Of a stretch of DNA of 64,000 nt, positions 43,007 through 50,646 are shown piece after piece. The stretch's first letter is position 1, and each line of letters opens with the position of its first letter. A program made the position numbers and the translations under genes. Origin of the DNA: DASSKA01 sp963839365. Lineage in GTDB: Bacteria > Actinomycetota > Actinomycetes > Propionibacteriales > Nocardioidaceae. The stretch lies in the NCBI GenBank assembly GCA_963839365.1, contig CAWIUT010000010.1, positions 434,001 through 498,000 on the forward strand, given 5' to 3'. A model generated the notes under the pieces. It ran no database searches and was not told where the DNA came from. It worked only from the letters and a program-made list of their open reading frames with translations.

Positions 43007-43052
43007 CCACCGCGCCCTCGCAACCGCACGCACGAGACCGGGAGTTGAGCAG

Positions 43053-44558
43053 GTGACCGAAACGGTGGAGACACCAGCCCGACCGACCGCCGTCATCGTC
43101 CTCGCCGCCGGCAACGGCACCCGGATGAAGTCCAAGCGGATCAAGGTGCTGCACGAGCTGTGCGGGCGCACCATGATCGCTCACGTGCTGACCGCCGCCC
43201 AGGGCGTGCGCCCGCAGTGGCTGGTGGCCGTGGTCGGCAACGAGCGCGAGCAGGTGACCGCGCACGTCCACGAGCAGGCGCCCGACGCTGTGATCGCGGT
43301 GCAGGAGACCCAGGAGGGCACCGGGCACGCGGTCCGGGTCGGTCTCGACGCGCTCCGCGCCCGGGCCGGTACGACGGACGGGGCGGTCGTGGTGATGTCC
43401 GGGGACACCCCGCTGCTGCAGGCGCAGACCCTGCGCGGACTGGTCGGCGACCACGCCGGCACCGGCCGGGCGGTGACCGTGCTGACCGGCGAGGTCGCCG
43501 ACCCGACCGGTTACGGCCGGGTCATCCGGGACGCCGGCGGGGCGGTGACCGCGATCGTGGAGGAGAAGGACGCCAGCCCCGAGCAGGCCGCGGTCGGGGA
43601 GATCAGCTCGGGGATCTTCGTCTTCGACGGTGCGTTCCTGGCCGAGGCGCTGCCACGGGTGCGCAACGACAACGCCAAGGGGGAGTACTACCTGCCCGAC
43701 GTGGTGGGCCTGGCCGTCGAGGCGGGACGACCGGTGGGGGCCTTCCGGATCGATGACGTGATGCAGACCGAGGGCGCCAACGACCGGTCGCAGCTGGCGG
43801 GCCTGGCCGCCGAGCTCAACCGACGGGTGCTGGAGCACTGGATGAAGGACGGGGTCACCGTCATCGACCCCGCCAGCACCTGGGTGGACGTGACCGTGCG
43901 GCTGGCCCGCGACGTGACGCTGCGGCCCGGGGTGCAGCTGCACGGGTCCACCACGGTGGCCGAGGACGCGCAGATCGGACCGGACAGCACGCTCACCGAC
44001 GTCTCGGTGGGGGAGGGTGCGCAGGTGGTCCGCACCCACGGCTCCGGCGCCGTGATCGGCGCGGGCGCCACCGTCGGCCCGTTCGCCTACCTGCGGCCCG
44101 GGACGGTGCTCGGCGCGCACGGCAAGATCGGCACCTTCGTGGAGACCAAGAACGCCGAGATCGGGCCGGGCGCCAAGGTGCCGCACCTGTCCTACGTCGG
44201 CGACGCCGAGATCGGGGAGGGCACCAACATCGGCGCGGGCACGATCTTCGCCAACTACGACGGGATGAACAAGCACCACACCAAGGTCGGCAAGCACGCG
44301 AAGACCGGGTCCAACAACACGTTCGTCGCCCCGGTCCGCATCGGGGACGGCGCGGTCACCGGAGGCGGCACGGTGGTGCGCCGCGACGTACCCCCGGGAG
44401 CGCTCGCGGTGTCCGCGGGGCCGCAGCGCGCCATCGAGGGCTGGGTGCTGCGCAAGCGGGAGGGCACGGCCGGCGCGGAGGCGGCTTCTGCGGCGCTCGC
44501 CGCGGGTGGTTCAATCGATGGTGACGGGGCGCAGGCGAGCGAGGAGAGTCCGGCGTGA
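43053..44558 (+). CDS. glmU: Bifunctional UDP-GlcNAc pyrophosphorylase / glucosamine-1-phosphate acetyltransferase
   Basis: 501 residues. The N-terminal uridyltransferase domain has VLAAGNGTRMKS, and VMSGDTPLL and EGTGHAVR follow. The C-terminal half is a left-handed beta-helix with AYLRPGTVLGAHGKIGTFVE and NYDGMNKHHTKVG (acetyl-CoA site). It makes UDP-GlcNAc for the cell wall. GTG 43053 has GGGAG 9 nt upstream; the frame is open into the tRNA gene, but those codons are not coding. A 4-nt overlap couples it to prs. Confidence 0.97.
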   Translation: MTETVETPARPTAVIVLAAGNGTRMKSKRIKVLHELCGRTMIAHVLTAAQGVRPQWLVAVVGNEREQVTAHVHEQAPDAVIAVQETQEGTGHAVRVGLDALRARAGTTDGAVVVMSGDTPLLQAQTLRGLVGDHAGTGRAVTVLTGEVADPTGYGRVIRDAGGAVTAIVEEKDASPEQAAVGEISSGIFVFDGAFLAEALPRVRNDNAKGEYYLPDVVGLAVEAGRPVGAFRIDDVMQTEGANDRSQLAGLAAELNRRVLEHWMKDGVTVIDPASTWVDVTVRLARDVTLRPGVQLHGSTTVAEDAQIGPDSTLTDVSVGEGAQVVRTHGSGAVIGAGATVGPFAYLRPGTVLGAHGKIGTFVETKNAEIGPGAKVPHLSYVGDAEIGEGTNIGAGTIFANYDGMNKHHTKVGKHAKTGSNNTFVAPVRIGDGAVTGGGTVVRRDVPPGALAVSAGPQRAIEGWVLRKREGTAGAEAASAALAAGGSIDGDGAQASEESPA

Positions 44559-45535
44559 GCGGCATGAAGCGCACCACCGAGAAGAACCTGATGGTCTTCA
44601 GCGGTCGCGCACACCCGCAGCTGGCCCTCGAGGTGGCCGAGATGCTCGGCACCGGGCTGGTGCCCACCTCGGCCTACGACTTCGCCAACAGCGAGATCTA
44701 CGTCCGCTACGAGGAGTCGGTGCGCGGCTGCGACGCGTTCGTGATCCAGAGCCACACCGCGCCGATCAACGAGTGGATCATGGAGCACCTGATCATGGTC
44801 GACGCGCTCAAGCGGGCCTCGGCCAAGCGGATCACGGTGGTGATGCCCTTCTACGGCTACGCCCGGCAGGACAAGAAGCACCGCGGCCGGGAGCCGATCT
44901 CGGCCCGGCTGATGGCCGACCTGTTCAAGACCGCCGGTGCCGACCGGCTGATCGCCGTGGACCTGCACACCGCCCAGATCCAGGGGTTCTTCGACGGTCC
45001 GGTCGACCACCTCATGGCGATGCCGATCCTGGCCGACTACGTGCAGGAGAAGTACGGCGAGGAGCGGCTGGCCGTGGTCTCGCCGGACGCCGGCCGGATC
45101 CGGGTTGCCGAGCAGTGGGCGAGCCGGCTGGGTGGGGCGCCGCTGGCGTTCATCCACAAGACCCGGGACATCGACCACCCGAACGTCTCCACGGCCAACC
45201 GGGTCGTCGGCGAGGTGCGGGACCGGATCTGCGTGCTGGTCGACGACATGATCGACACCGGCGGCACCATCGTGAAGGCCGCCGAGGCGCTGATGGAGGA
45301 CGGTGCGGCCGGAGTGCTGGTCGCGGCCACGCACGCGATCCTGTCCGACCCGGCGGTGGACCGGCTGAAGAACTGCCCCGCGAAGGAGATCGTGGTCACC
45401 AACACGCTGCCGATCCCCGCCGACCGGCAGTTCGACAAGCTCACCTGCCTGTCCATCGCGCCGCTGATCAGCCGGGCCATCCGGGAGGTGTTCGAGGACG
45501 GCTCGGTGACCAGCCTCTTCGACGGCCGCGCCTGA
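44555..45535 (+). CDS. prs: Ribose-phosphate pyrophosphokinase
   Basis: 326 residues. FSGRAHPQLALEVAEMLG, the catalytic flexible loop region RQDKKHRGREPISARL, DLHTAQIQGFFD and the PRPP-binding VLVDDMIDTGGTI are all present. It makes PRPP for nucleotide, His and Trp synthesis. GTG/ATG overlap (44555-44558) with glmU. Confidence 0.97.
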   Translation: MSGMKRTTEKNLMVFSGRAHPQLALEVAEMLGTGLVPTSAYDFANSEIYVRYEESVRGCDAFVIQSHTAPINEWIMEHLIMVDALKRASAKRITVVMPFYGYARQDKKHRGREPISARLMADLFKTAGADRLIAVDLHTAQIQGFFDGPVDHLMAMPILADYVQEKYGEERLAVVSPDAGRIRVAEQWASRLGGAPLAFIHKTRDIDHPNVSTANRVVGEVRDRICVLVDDMIDTGGTIVKAAEALMEDGAAGVLVAATHAILSDPAVDRLKNCPAKEIVVTNTLPIPADRQFDKLTCLSIAPLISRAIREVFEDGSVTSLFDGRA

Positions 45536-45543
45536 GCCCTCGT

Positions 45544-45585
45544 GTCGGGGCCGGTGAGTCGGGGCCGGTGAGTCGGGGCTGACGG
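45544..45585 (+). repeat. Short tandem repeat (14-nt unit) after prs
   Basis: GTCGGGGCCGGTGA occurs at 45544-45557 and 45558-45571, with a degenerate third unit at 45572-45585. The remaining prs-rplY interval (to 45817) holds no gene; TTAGGAT around 45641-45647 may be the rplY -10. Confidence 0.6.
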
Positions 45586-45817
45586 AGGGGGCCGGCGGGT
45601 GGCCCGGTGCTCCCCGATTCGCGCCGGGCGCCGGTGCGTCGTTAGGATTGGGCAGTTGCCTCGGCGAGGGAGCCCGCACGCTCCGTGATCGACGCGGTGG
45701 CCCGGTCCAGCCCTCGGCTGTGCCGTGCTCGCCCGCCTGACGACGCGGTGCTCCGGATCCCTCGCCCGGCCGCCACTTTTTCTGCGAACGCCACAGCTGA
45801 ACGAGGAGTTTCCCCCG

Positions 45818-46495
45818 ATGCCCGAGAGCAAGATCCAGGCCGAGCCCCGCAGCGAGTTCGGCAAGGGCGCGGCCCGCCGGATCCGCCGCGCAGACAAGGT
45901 GCCCGCGGTGCTGTACGGCCACGGCACGCCGCCGGTGCACGTCACGCTCCCGGGGCACGAGACGATGCTCGCGCTCAAGCACGGCGGCGTGAACGCGCTG
46001 CTCACCATCGTGGTGGAGGGCAAGTCCCAGCTGGCGATCCCCAAGCAGGTGCAGCGCGACCCGATCAAGGGCTTCTTGGAGCACCTGGACCTGATGCTGG
46101 TCAAGAAGGGCGAGAAGGTCACCGTCGAGGTGCCCGTGCACGTCACCGGCGAGCCCGCCCCGGAGACCATGGTGATCACCGAGCACAGCTCGGTGACCGT
46201 GGAGGCCGAGGCCACCCACATCCCCGAGTACATCGAGGTCTCCCTCCAGGGCGCCGAGGCCGGCGCCCAGGTGCTGGCCAAGGACCTGGACGTGCCGCGC
46301 GGCTCCACCGTGCAGCTCGACGACGAGACGCTGATCGTGCACGTCACCCACGCGCCGACGGCCGAGGAGCTCGAGGAGGAGCTGGCCGAGGCGGAGGCCG
46401 AGGTCGGCATCGAGCACGAGGAGTCCGAGGCCGAGGCGGCCGCCGAGACCTCCGCACCGGAGTCGGAGGAGTCGGCGGACTCCGAAGGCGAGTGA
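45818..46495 (+). CDS. rplY: 50S ribosomal protein L25 (general stress protein Ctc type)
   Basis: 225 residues. The N-terminal L25 domain (EPRSEFGKGAARRIRRADKVPAVLYGHG, QRDPIKGFLEHLDLM) is followed by the Ctc beta domain (EYIEVSLQGAEAGAQVLAKDL) and an acidic Glu/Ala-rich tail of about 45 residues. It binds 5S rRNA. ACGAGGAG precedes ATG 45818. Next to pth, as in most actinobacteria. Confidence 0.95.
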   Translation: MPESKIQAEPRSEFGKGAARRIRRADKVPAVLYGHGTPPVHVTLPGHETMLALKHGGVNALLTIVVEGKSQLAIPKQVQRDPIKGFLEHLDLMLVKKGEKVTVEVPVHVTGEPAPETMVITEHSSVTVEAEATHIPEYIEVSLQGAEAGAQVLAKDLDVPRGSTVQLDDETLIVHVTHAPTAEELEEELAEAEAEVGIEHEESEAEAAAETSAPESEESADSEGE

Positions 46496-46522
46496 TCCCG
46501 GCCCGGGTGAGGGCTGGTCTCG

Positions 46523-47104
46523 ATGGCTGACGACGTGTGGCTGGTCGTCGGGCTGGGCAACCCCGGCCCGTCGTACGCCGGGAACCGGCACAACATCGGC
46601 GCCATGGTCGCCGACGAGCTCGCCGACCGGATGGGTGCGAATTTCCGTGCCCACAAGTCCCGCCGCGCCGACGTGGTCGAGGGCCGGCTCGGCATCGGCG
46701 GCCCCCGGGTGGTGCTGGCCCGGCCCCGCAGCTACATGAACGAGAGCGGCGGCCCGGTCTCCACCCTCGCCTCCTTCTACAAGGTGCCGGTGGACCGGGT
46801 GGTGGTTATCCACGACGAGCTGGACATCCCCTTCGACACCCTGCGCGTCAAGCGCGGCGGTGGCGACAACGGGCACAACGGCCTGAAGGCGGTCCGGGCC
46901 TCGCTCGGCTCGGGGGAGTTCCACCGGATCCGGGTCGGCATCGGCCGGCCTCCGGGCCGCCAGTCCCCGGCGGACTTCGTGCTGTCGGACTACTCCGCCA
47001 GCGAGCGCAAGCTGCTGCCGTTCGGCATCGACCGGGCCGCGGACGCCGTCGAGTGCCTGGTCACCGAGGGGCTGGAGAAGGCCCAGACACAGTTCAACAG
47101 CTGA
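46523..47104 (+). CDS. pth: Peptidyl-tRNA hydrolase
   Basis: 193 residues. VVGLGNPGPSYAGNRHNIG contains the catalytic His; PRSYMNESGGPV, VIHDELDIPFDTLRVKRGG and HNGLKAVRASLGS carry the remaining active-site Asn and Asp residues. It recycles peptidyl-tRNAs that fall off ribosomes. It starts 27 nt after rplY and is probably co-transcribed. Confidence 0.96.
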   Translation: MADDVWLVVGLGNPGPSYAGNRHNIGAMVADELADRMGANFRAHKSRRADVVEGRLGIGGPRVVLARPRSYMNESGGPVSTLASFYKVPVDRVVVIHDELDIPFDTLRVKRGGGDNGHNGLKAVRASLGSGEFHRIRVGIGRPPGRQSPADFVLSDYSASERKLLPFGIDRAADAVECLVTEGLEKAQTQFNS

Positions 47105-47128
47105 CCGGCCCCGTGAGAGGCTGCCCTG

Positions 47129-47953
47129 GTGACCCTGATGCCCACACCCCCCGAGTCCGCACTGCACGACGACCATGCGTTCGCCGCCTGGGCGGCCGGC
47201 GCCGCCGGTGACCTGCTCACCGAGCTCCGCGGCCAGGGCCTGGTCGGCAAGGAGCTCAAGGACGCCGGCGACCGGGTCTCGCACGAGTTCCTGATGCGGC
47301 TGCTGGCCGAGCACCGCCCCGAGGACGTCGTGCTGTCCGAGGAGGGGCCGGAGACGCACACCGACCGGGACCGGCTGTCGGCGCGGCGGGTGTGGATCAT
47401 CGATCCGTTGGACGGCACCCGGGAGTTCTCCGAGCCGCCTCGCGACGACTGGGCGGTGCACGTGGCGCTGTGGCAGCGCTCATCCGAGGGCACCGGGGAG
47501 GGCGGCGATCTGGTCGCCGGTGCCGTGGCACAGCCCGGGCTCGGCACGACGTTCAGCACCGGCCAGCCGCCCGTCGTACCGCCGCGGACCGCTGACGAGC
47601 TCCGGCGGCCGCGGATCGCGGTCAGCCGCACCCGGCCGCCGGAGTTCGTCGCCGCCCTCGCGGAGCGGATCGGCGCCGAGCTGGTGCCGATGGGCTCCGC
47701 CGGTGCGAAGGTCATCTCGGTGGTCCGCGACGTCACCGACGCCTACGTGCACGCCGGCGGACAGTACGAGTGGGACTCCGCCGCGCCCGTCGCGGTGGCC
47801 CGCGCGGCCGGGCTGCACACCAGCCGGGCGGACGGCGCGGACCTGCACTACAACCAGGACGACGTGCTGCTTCCGGACCTGCTGGTGTGCCGGCCGGAGC
47901 TCGCCGAGCCGATCACCTCGTTCGTGAAAGCCTTCTGGGCCGAGAAGGGCTGA
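47129..47953 (+). CDS. cysQ: 3'(2'),5'-bisphosphate nucleotidase / inositol-phosphatase family (CysQ-like)
   Basis: 274 residues. LSEEGPET, WIIDPLDGTREFSE and GGQYEWDSAAPVAVARAAG are the Li-sensitive phosphatase metal-binding motifs. The GQYEWD variant is characteristic of actinobacterial CysQ, which hydrolyses PAP to AMP during sulfate assimilation; inositol or fructose-1,6-bisphosphate activity is possible. GTG 47129 follows pth by 24 nt. Confidence 0.88.
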   Translation: MTLMPTPPESALHDDHAFAAWAAGAAGDLLTELRGQGLVGKELKDAGDRVSHEFLMRLLAEHRPEDVVLSEEGPETHTDRDRLSARRVWIIDPLDGTREFSEPPRDDWAVHVALWQRSSEGTGEGGDLVAGAVAQPGLGTTFSTGQPPVVPPRTADELRRPRIAVSRTRPPEFVAALAERIGAELVPMGSAGAKVISVVRDVTDAYVHAGGQYEWDSAAPVAVARAAGLHTSRADGADLHYNQDDVLLPDLLVCRPELAEPITSFVKAFWAEKG

Positions 47954-47969
47954 GGGCGCAGGCCTGGGC

Positions 47970-48563
47970 ATGGGCGTGCGTGCGGTGCTGTTCGACGCCG
48001 ACGGGGTGACCCAGTCAAACCCGCCCGGCTGGGACGAGCAGCTGCGACAGCACGGCGACGCGTTCGTCGAGGACCTGTTCGCCGCCGAGGCGCCGGCCAT
48101 GGTCGGTGAGCGCGAGTTCGCCGACGTGCTCGACGAGGTGGTCCGCCGCTGGCAGGTCCCCGTCGACACCGAGGCGCTGATCGCGCACTGGCGCCGGATC
48201 GAGGCCTGCGCGCCGACGCTGGACCTGGTGCGCGAGCTGCGCGACGCCGGGGTGCGCTGCTACCTGGCCTCCAACCAGCACGCCTACCGGGCCACGTACA
48301 TGCGCAGCTCGCTGCGCTACGACGAGACGTTCGACGCGGAGTTCTACTCCTGCGACCTCGGCGCCACCAAGTCCTCGCCGGGGTTCTTCGAGCAGGTGCT
48401 GGGTCGGGTGGGCCTGCCGGCGGACGAGGTGCTGCTGGTCGACGACGCGAGCGGGTACGGCGAGGTGGCCGGCGCACTGGGGATGCGGACCGTGTGCTGG
48501 TCGATCGACGACGGTATCGAGGAGCTGCGCCACCGGCTCGCCGCCGAGGGCCTCCCGATCTGA
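47970..48563 (+). CDS. HAD-superfamily hydrolase
   Basis: 197 residues. VLFDADGVTQSNPP is the DxD nucleophile motif, YLASNQHAYR the Ser/Asn motif II, ATKSSPGFFEQVL the Lys of motif III and LLVDDASGYGEVAGALGM motif IV. The small helical cap (C1) places it with beta-phosphoglucomutase-like phosphatases. The substrate is unknown. Same strand as cysQ, 16 nt apart. Confidence 0.85.
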   Translation: MGVRAVLFDADGVTQSNPPGWDEQLRQHGDAFVEDLFAAEAPAMVGEREFADVLDEVVRRWQVPVDTEALIAHWRRIEACAPTLDLVRELRDAGVRCYLASNQHAYRATYMRSSLRYDETFDAEFYSCDLGATKSSPGFFEQVLGRVGLPADEVLLVDDASGYGEVAGALGMRTVCWSIDDGIEELRHRLAAEGLPI

Positions 48564-48677
48564 CCGGTGCGAGCTGGCGCTCGCGTGGTGTCGAGCCCAA
48601 AGTTCGAGCTCTGCGCGGCCCGTCACCCGGGTTGCTGGTGGGGGCCGGCCGGCTCTGCCGCCTGCTCGGCGAGCCGA

Positions 48678-48763
48678 GGGCCACAACGTCGCATGTGAGC
48701 CCCTGTGGCCCCGGAACTTGCTTAGCAGGGGGCCATAACGTCGCATGTGGGGCGATATGGCCC
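48678..48763. repeat. Two copies of a 34-nt structured intergenic repeat
   Basis: Copy 1 (48678-48711) and copy 2 (48730-48763) have the same length. Each is an 8-bp stem (GGGCCACA/TGTGGCCC; GGGCCATA/TATGGCCC) around an 18-nt loop beginning ACGTCGCATGTG. The stems differ by one pair, C:G against T:A, with both sides changed. They fill the middle of the 252-nt gap between the HAD and polymerase genes; I see no gene there. Confidence 0.75.
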
Positions 48764-48815
48764 TCCCTCACGCCGGTTGGGCGCTGCGCGAGTGCCGGTT
48801 CGACAAAGGGGCGGA

Positions 48816-49775
48816 TCAGTCCTCGGGCGGGGCGGCGGCACCGGCGGCCTCGTCCCGGTCGGCCCACTCCAGCAGCGCGCCGATGTCGAAGACCGCCTCG
48901 TCGATGCCGGCGTGCAGGTCGCCGAGCTCGGCGTAGCGGGCCGGCACGGTGGCGATCGTGCAGTCGCCCGGCTCGACGGAGTCCACCTCGTCCCACCGGA
49001 CCGGCGTGGAGACGGTCGCCTCCGGGTTCCCGCGCACCGAGTAGGCGCCGGCGATCGTGTGGTCCCGGGCGTTCTGGTTGTAGTCCACGAACAGCTTGGC
49101 CGGGTCCCGGTCCTTGCGCCACCAGGTGGTGGTCACGTCGTCGGGGGCGCGGCGCTCGACCTCCCGGGCGAACGCGAGCGCGGCCCGTCGTACGTCGGTG
49201 AACCCGTGCTCGGGCTTGATCCGGACGTACACGTGCATCCCGGCGCCGCCGGACGTCTTCGGCCAGCCGACCGCCCCGAGCTCGTCGAGCACCTCGTGCG
49301 CGACGTGCGCGACCCGGCGCACCGTGGCGTAGTCGCACTCCGGTCCGGGGTCGAGGTCGATGCGCCACTCGTCGGGCAGTTCGACGGCCGTCCTGCGGGT
49401 GTTCCAGGGGTGGAACTCCACCGTGGACATCTGCACCGCCCAGACCACCTGGGCCAGCTCGGTGACGCACAGCTCGTCGGCGGTGCGGTTCCAGCGGGGG
49501 AAGTGCACCCGCACCGTCTCCATCCACGGGGGCGCGCCCTGCGGCAGCCGCTTCTGGTGCACCTTCTCGCCGGTCACCCCGGTCGGGAACCGGTGCAGCA
49601 TGCACGGCCGCTCGTAGAGCGCGTTGACGATCCCGTCGCCGACCGCCAGGTAGTAGTGCACCAGGTCGAGCTTGGTCTCGCCGCGTGCCGGGAAGTACAC
49701 CCGGCCCGGGTTGGTGACCCGCACCACCTTGTCGTCGACCTCGACGTCCACCGCGGGGGACCCTCCGGATGCCAT
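48816..49775 (-). CDS. Stand-alone LigD-type DNA polymerase/primase domain protein
   Basis: 319 residues. KVVRVTNPGRVYFPARGETKLDLVHYY, the catalytic RIDLDPGPECDYATVR (two Asp), TSGGAGMHVYVRI and NQNARDHTIAGAYSVRG are the PolDom blocks of the archaeo-eukaryotic primase superfamily, as in LigD. There is no ligase or nuclease domain, so it resembles mycobacterial PolD1/PolD2, which act in base-excision or end-joining gap filling. ATG 49775 lies 7 nt after TACGGT, a leaderless arrangement; GTG 49784 is the alternative. No ku gene nearby. Confidence 0.9.
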   Translation of the reverse strand: MASGGSPAVDVEVDDKVVRVTNPGRVYFPARGETKLDLVHYYLAVGDGIVNALYERPCMLHRFPTGVTGEKVHQKRLPQGAPPWMETVRVHFPRWNRTADELCVTELAQVVWAVQMSTVEFHPWNTRRTAVELPDEWRIDLDPGPECDYATVRRVAHVAHEVLDELGAVGWPKTSGGAGMHVYVRIKPEHGFTDVRRAALAFAREVERRAPDDVTTTWWRKDRDPAKLFVDYNQNARDHTIAGAYSVRGNPEATVSTPVRWDEVDSVEPGDCTIATVPARYAELGDLHAGIDEAVFDIGALLEWADRDEAAGAAAPPED

Positions 49776-49791
49776 GGCAGCCACCGTAGTC

Positions 49792-50526
49792 TCAGCCGGG
49801 GTTGACGCCGGCGTCCTCGGCGTCCACCCGCACCACGCCGTCGAGCTCGGCCAGCGCGGCGGCCAGCTCGGTGACCGAGCCCTTGCCCTGCACCTGCAGC
49901 TGCACCGACACCGCGCCCGGCTCGCTCGGCCGCTCGGAGCTGCGCCCGGTCGTCAGGTGACGGACCACGAACCCGCGGCTGGTGCACTCGCCCAGGGCGC
50001 GCCGCAGCACCCCCTGGCCGCCGAGGTAGGAGACGGCCAGGGTCGACGGGGCGTACTTCGACCCGGGCAGCCGGTCGATCAGCGGTGTGTAGCCGAACAC
50101 CACCAGGAAGTACGCCCCGGTGGTCAGCGCGGCCAGCACCGGCAGCCCGGCGCCCGCGGCCATCCCGACCGCGGCGGTCAGCCAGACCGCGGCCGCGGTG
50201 GTCAGGCCGCTGACCGCGCCGCGGTGCACGAAGATCAGCCCGCCGCCGATGAAGCCGATGCCGGACACGATCTGTGCCGCCACCCGTGCGGGGTCCAGCG
50301 TGGTGTTCGGACCGAGCACGTCGCTGAAGCCGTACTTCGATACCAGCACGATCAGCGCCGAGCCCACCCCGACCAGGGTGTGGGTGCGCATGCCGGCGCT
50401 CTTCTGGCGCAGCTCGCGCTCAAGGCCGATGCCGGTGGACAGCGCGAAGGCGAGGAAGAGGTCAGCGACCTGCTGCCAGCCCTGGCCGAAGGGCTCACTG
50501 AAGGCTGCACCGAACGCTTCGAGCAT
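49792..50526 (-). CDS. MgtC/SapB family membrane protein
   Basis: 244 residues. LFLAFALSTGIGLERELRQKSAGMRTHTLVGVGSAL and AAQIVSGIGFIGGGLIF are the MgtC N-terminal signature with about five membrane helices. The C-terminal 90 residues form a soluble ACT-like domain (VSVQLQVQGKGSVTELAAALAEL). MgtC proteins support growth at low Mg2+ and inhibit the ATP synthase in some pathogens. GGAAGGGGG precedes ATG 50526. Confidence 0.9.
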   Translation of the reverse strand: MLEAFGAAFSEPFGQGWQQVADLFLAFALSTGIGLERELRQKSAGMRTHTLVGVGSALIVLVSKYGFSDVLGPNTTLDPARVAAQIVSGIGFIGGGLIFVHRGAVSGLTTAAAVWLTAAVGMAAGAGLPVLAALTTGAYFLVVFGYTPLIDRLPGSKYAPSTLAVSYLGGQGVLRRALGECTSRGFVVRHLTTGRSSERPSEPGAVSVQLQVQGKGSVTELAAALAELDGVVRVDAEDAGVNPG

Positions 50527-50646
50527 CGCGCCCCCTTCCCCTCCGGGTGCACCACAGGGTAGTCGCTGCGGCCCCGTAGACTCGTCTCCCGAACCCCCTC
50601 GCTGTCCCGGCAGGGGGCAGTTGCGCTGTGCACGGGGAGTCCTAAC

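Noticed and set aside
44255..47461. 1068-codon leftward open frame
   Set aside because: Antisense to prs, rplY, pth and part of cysQ; repetitive Gly/His/Arg-rich translation without domains.
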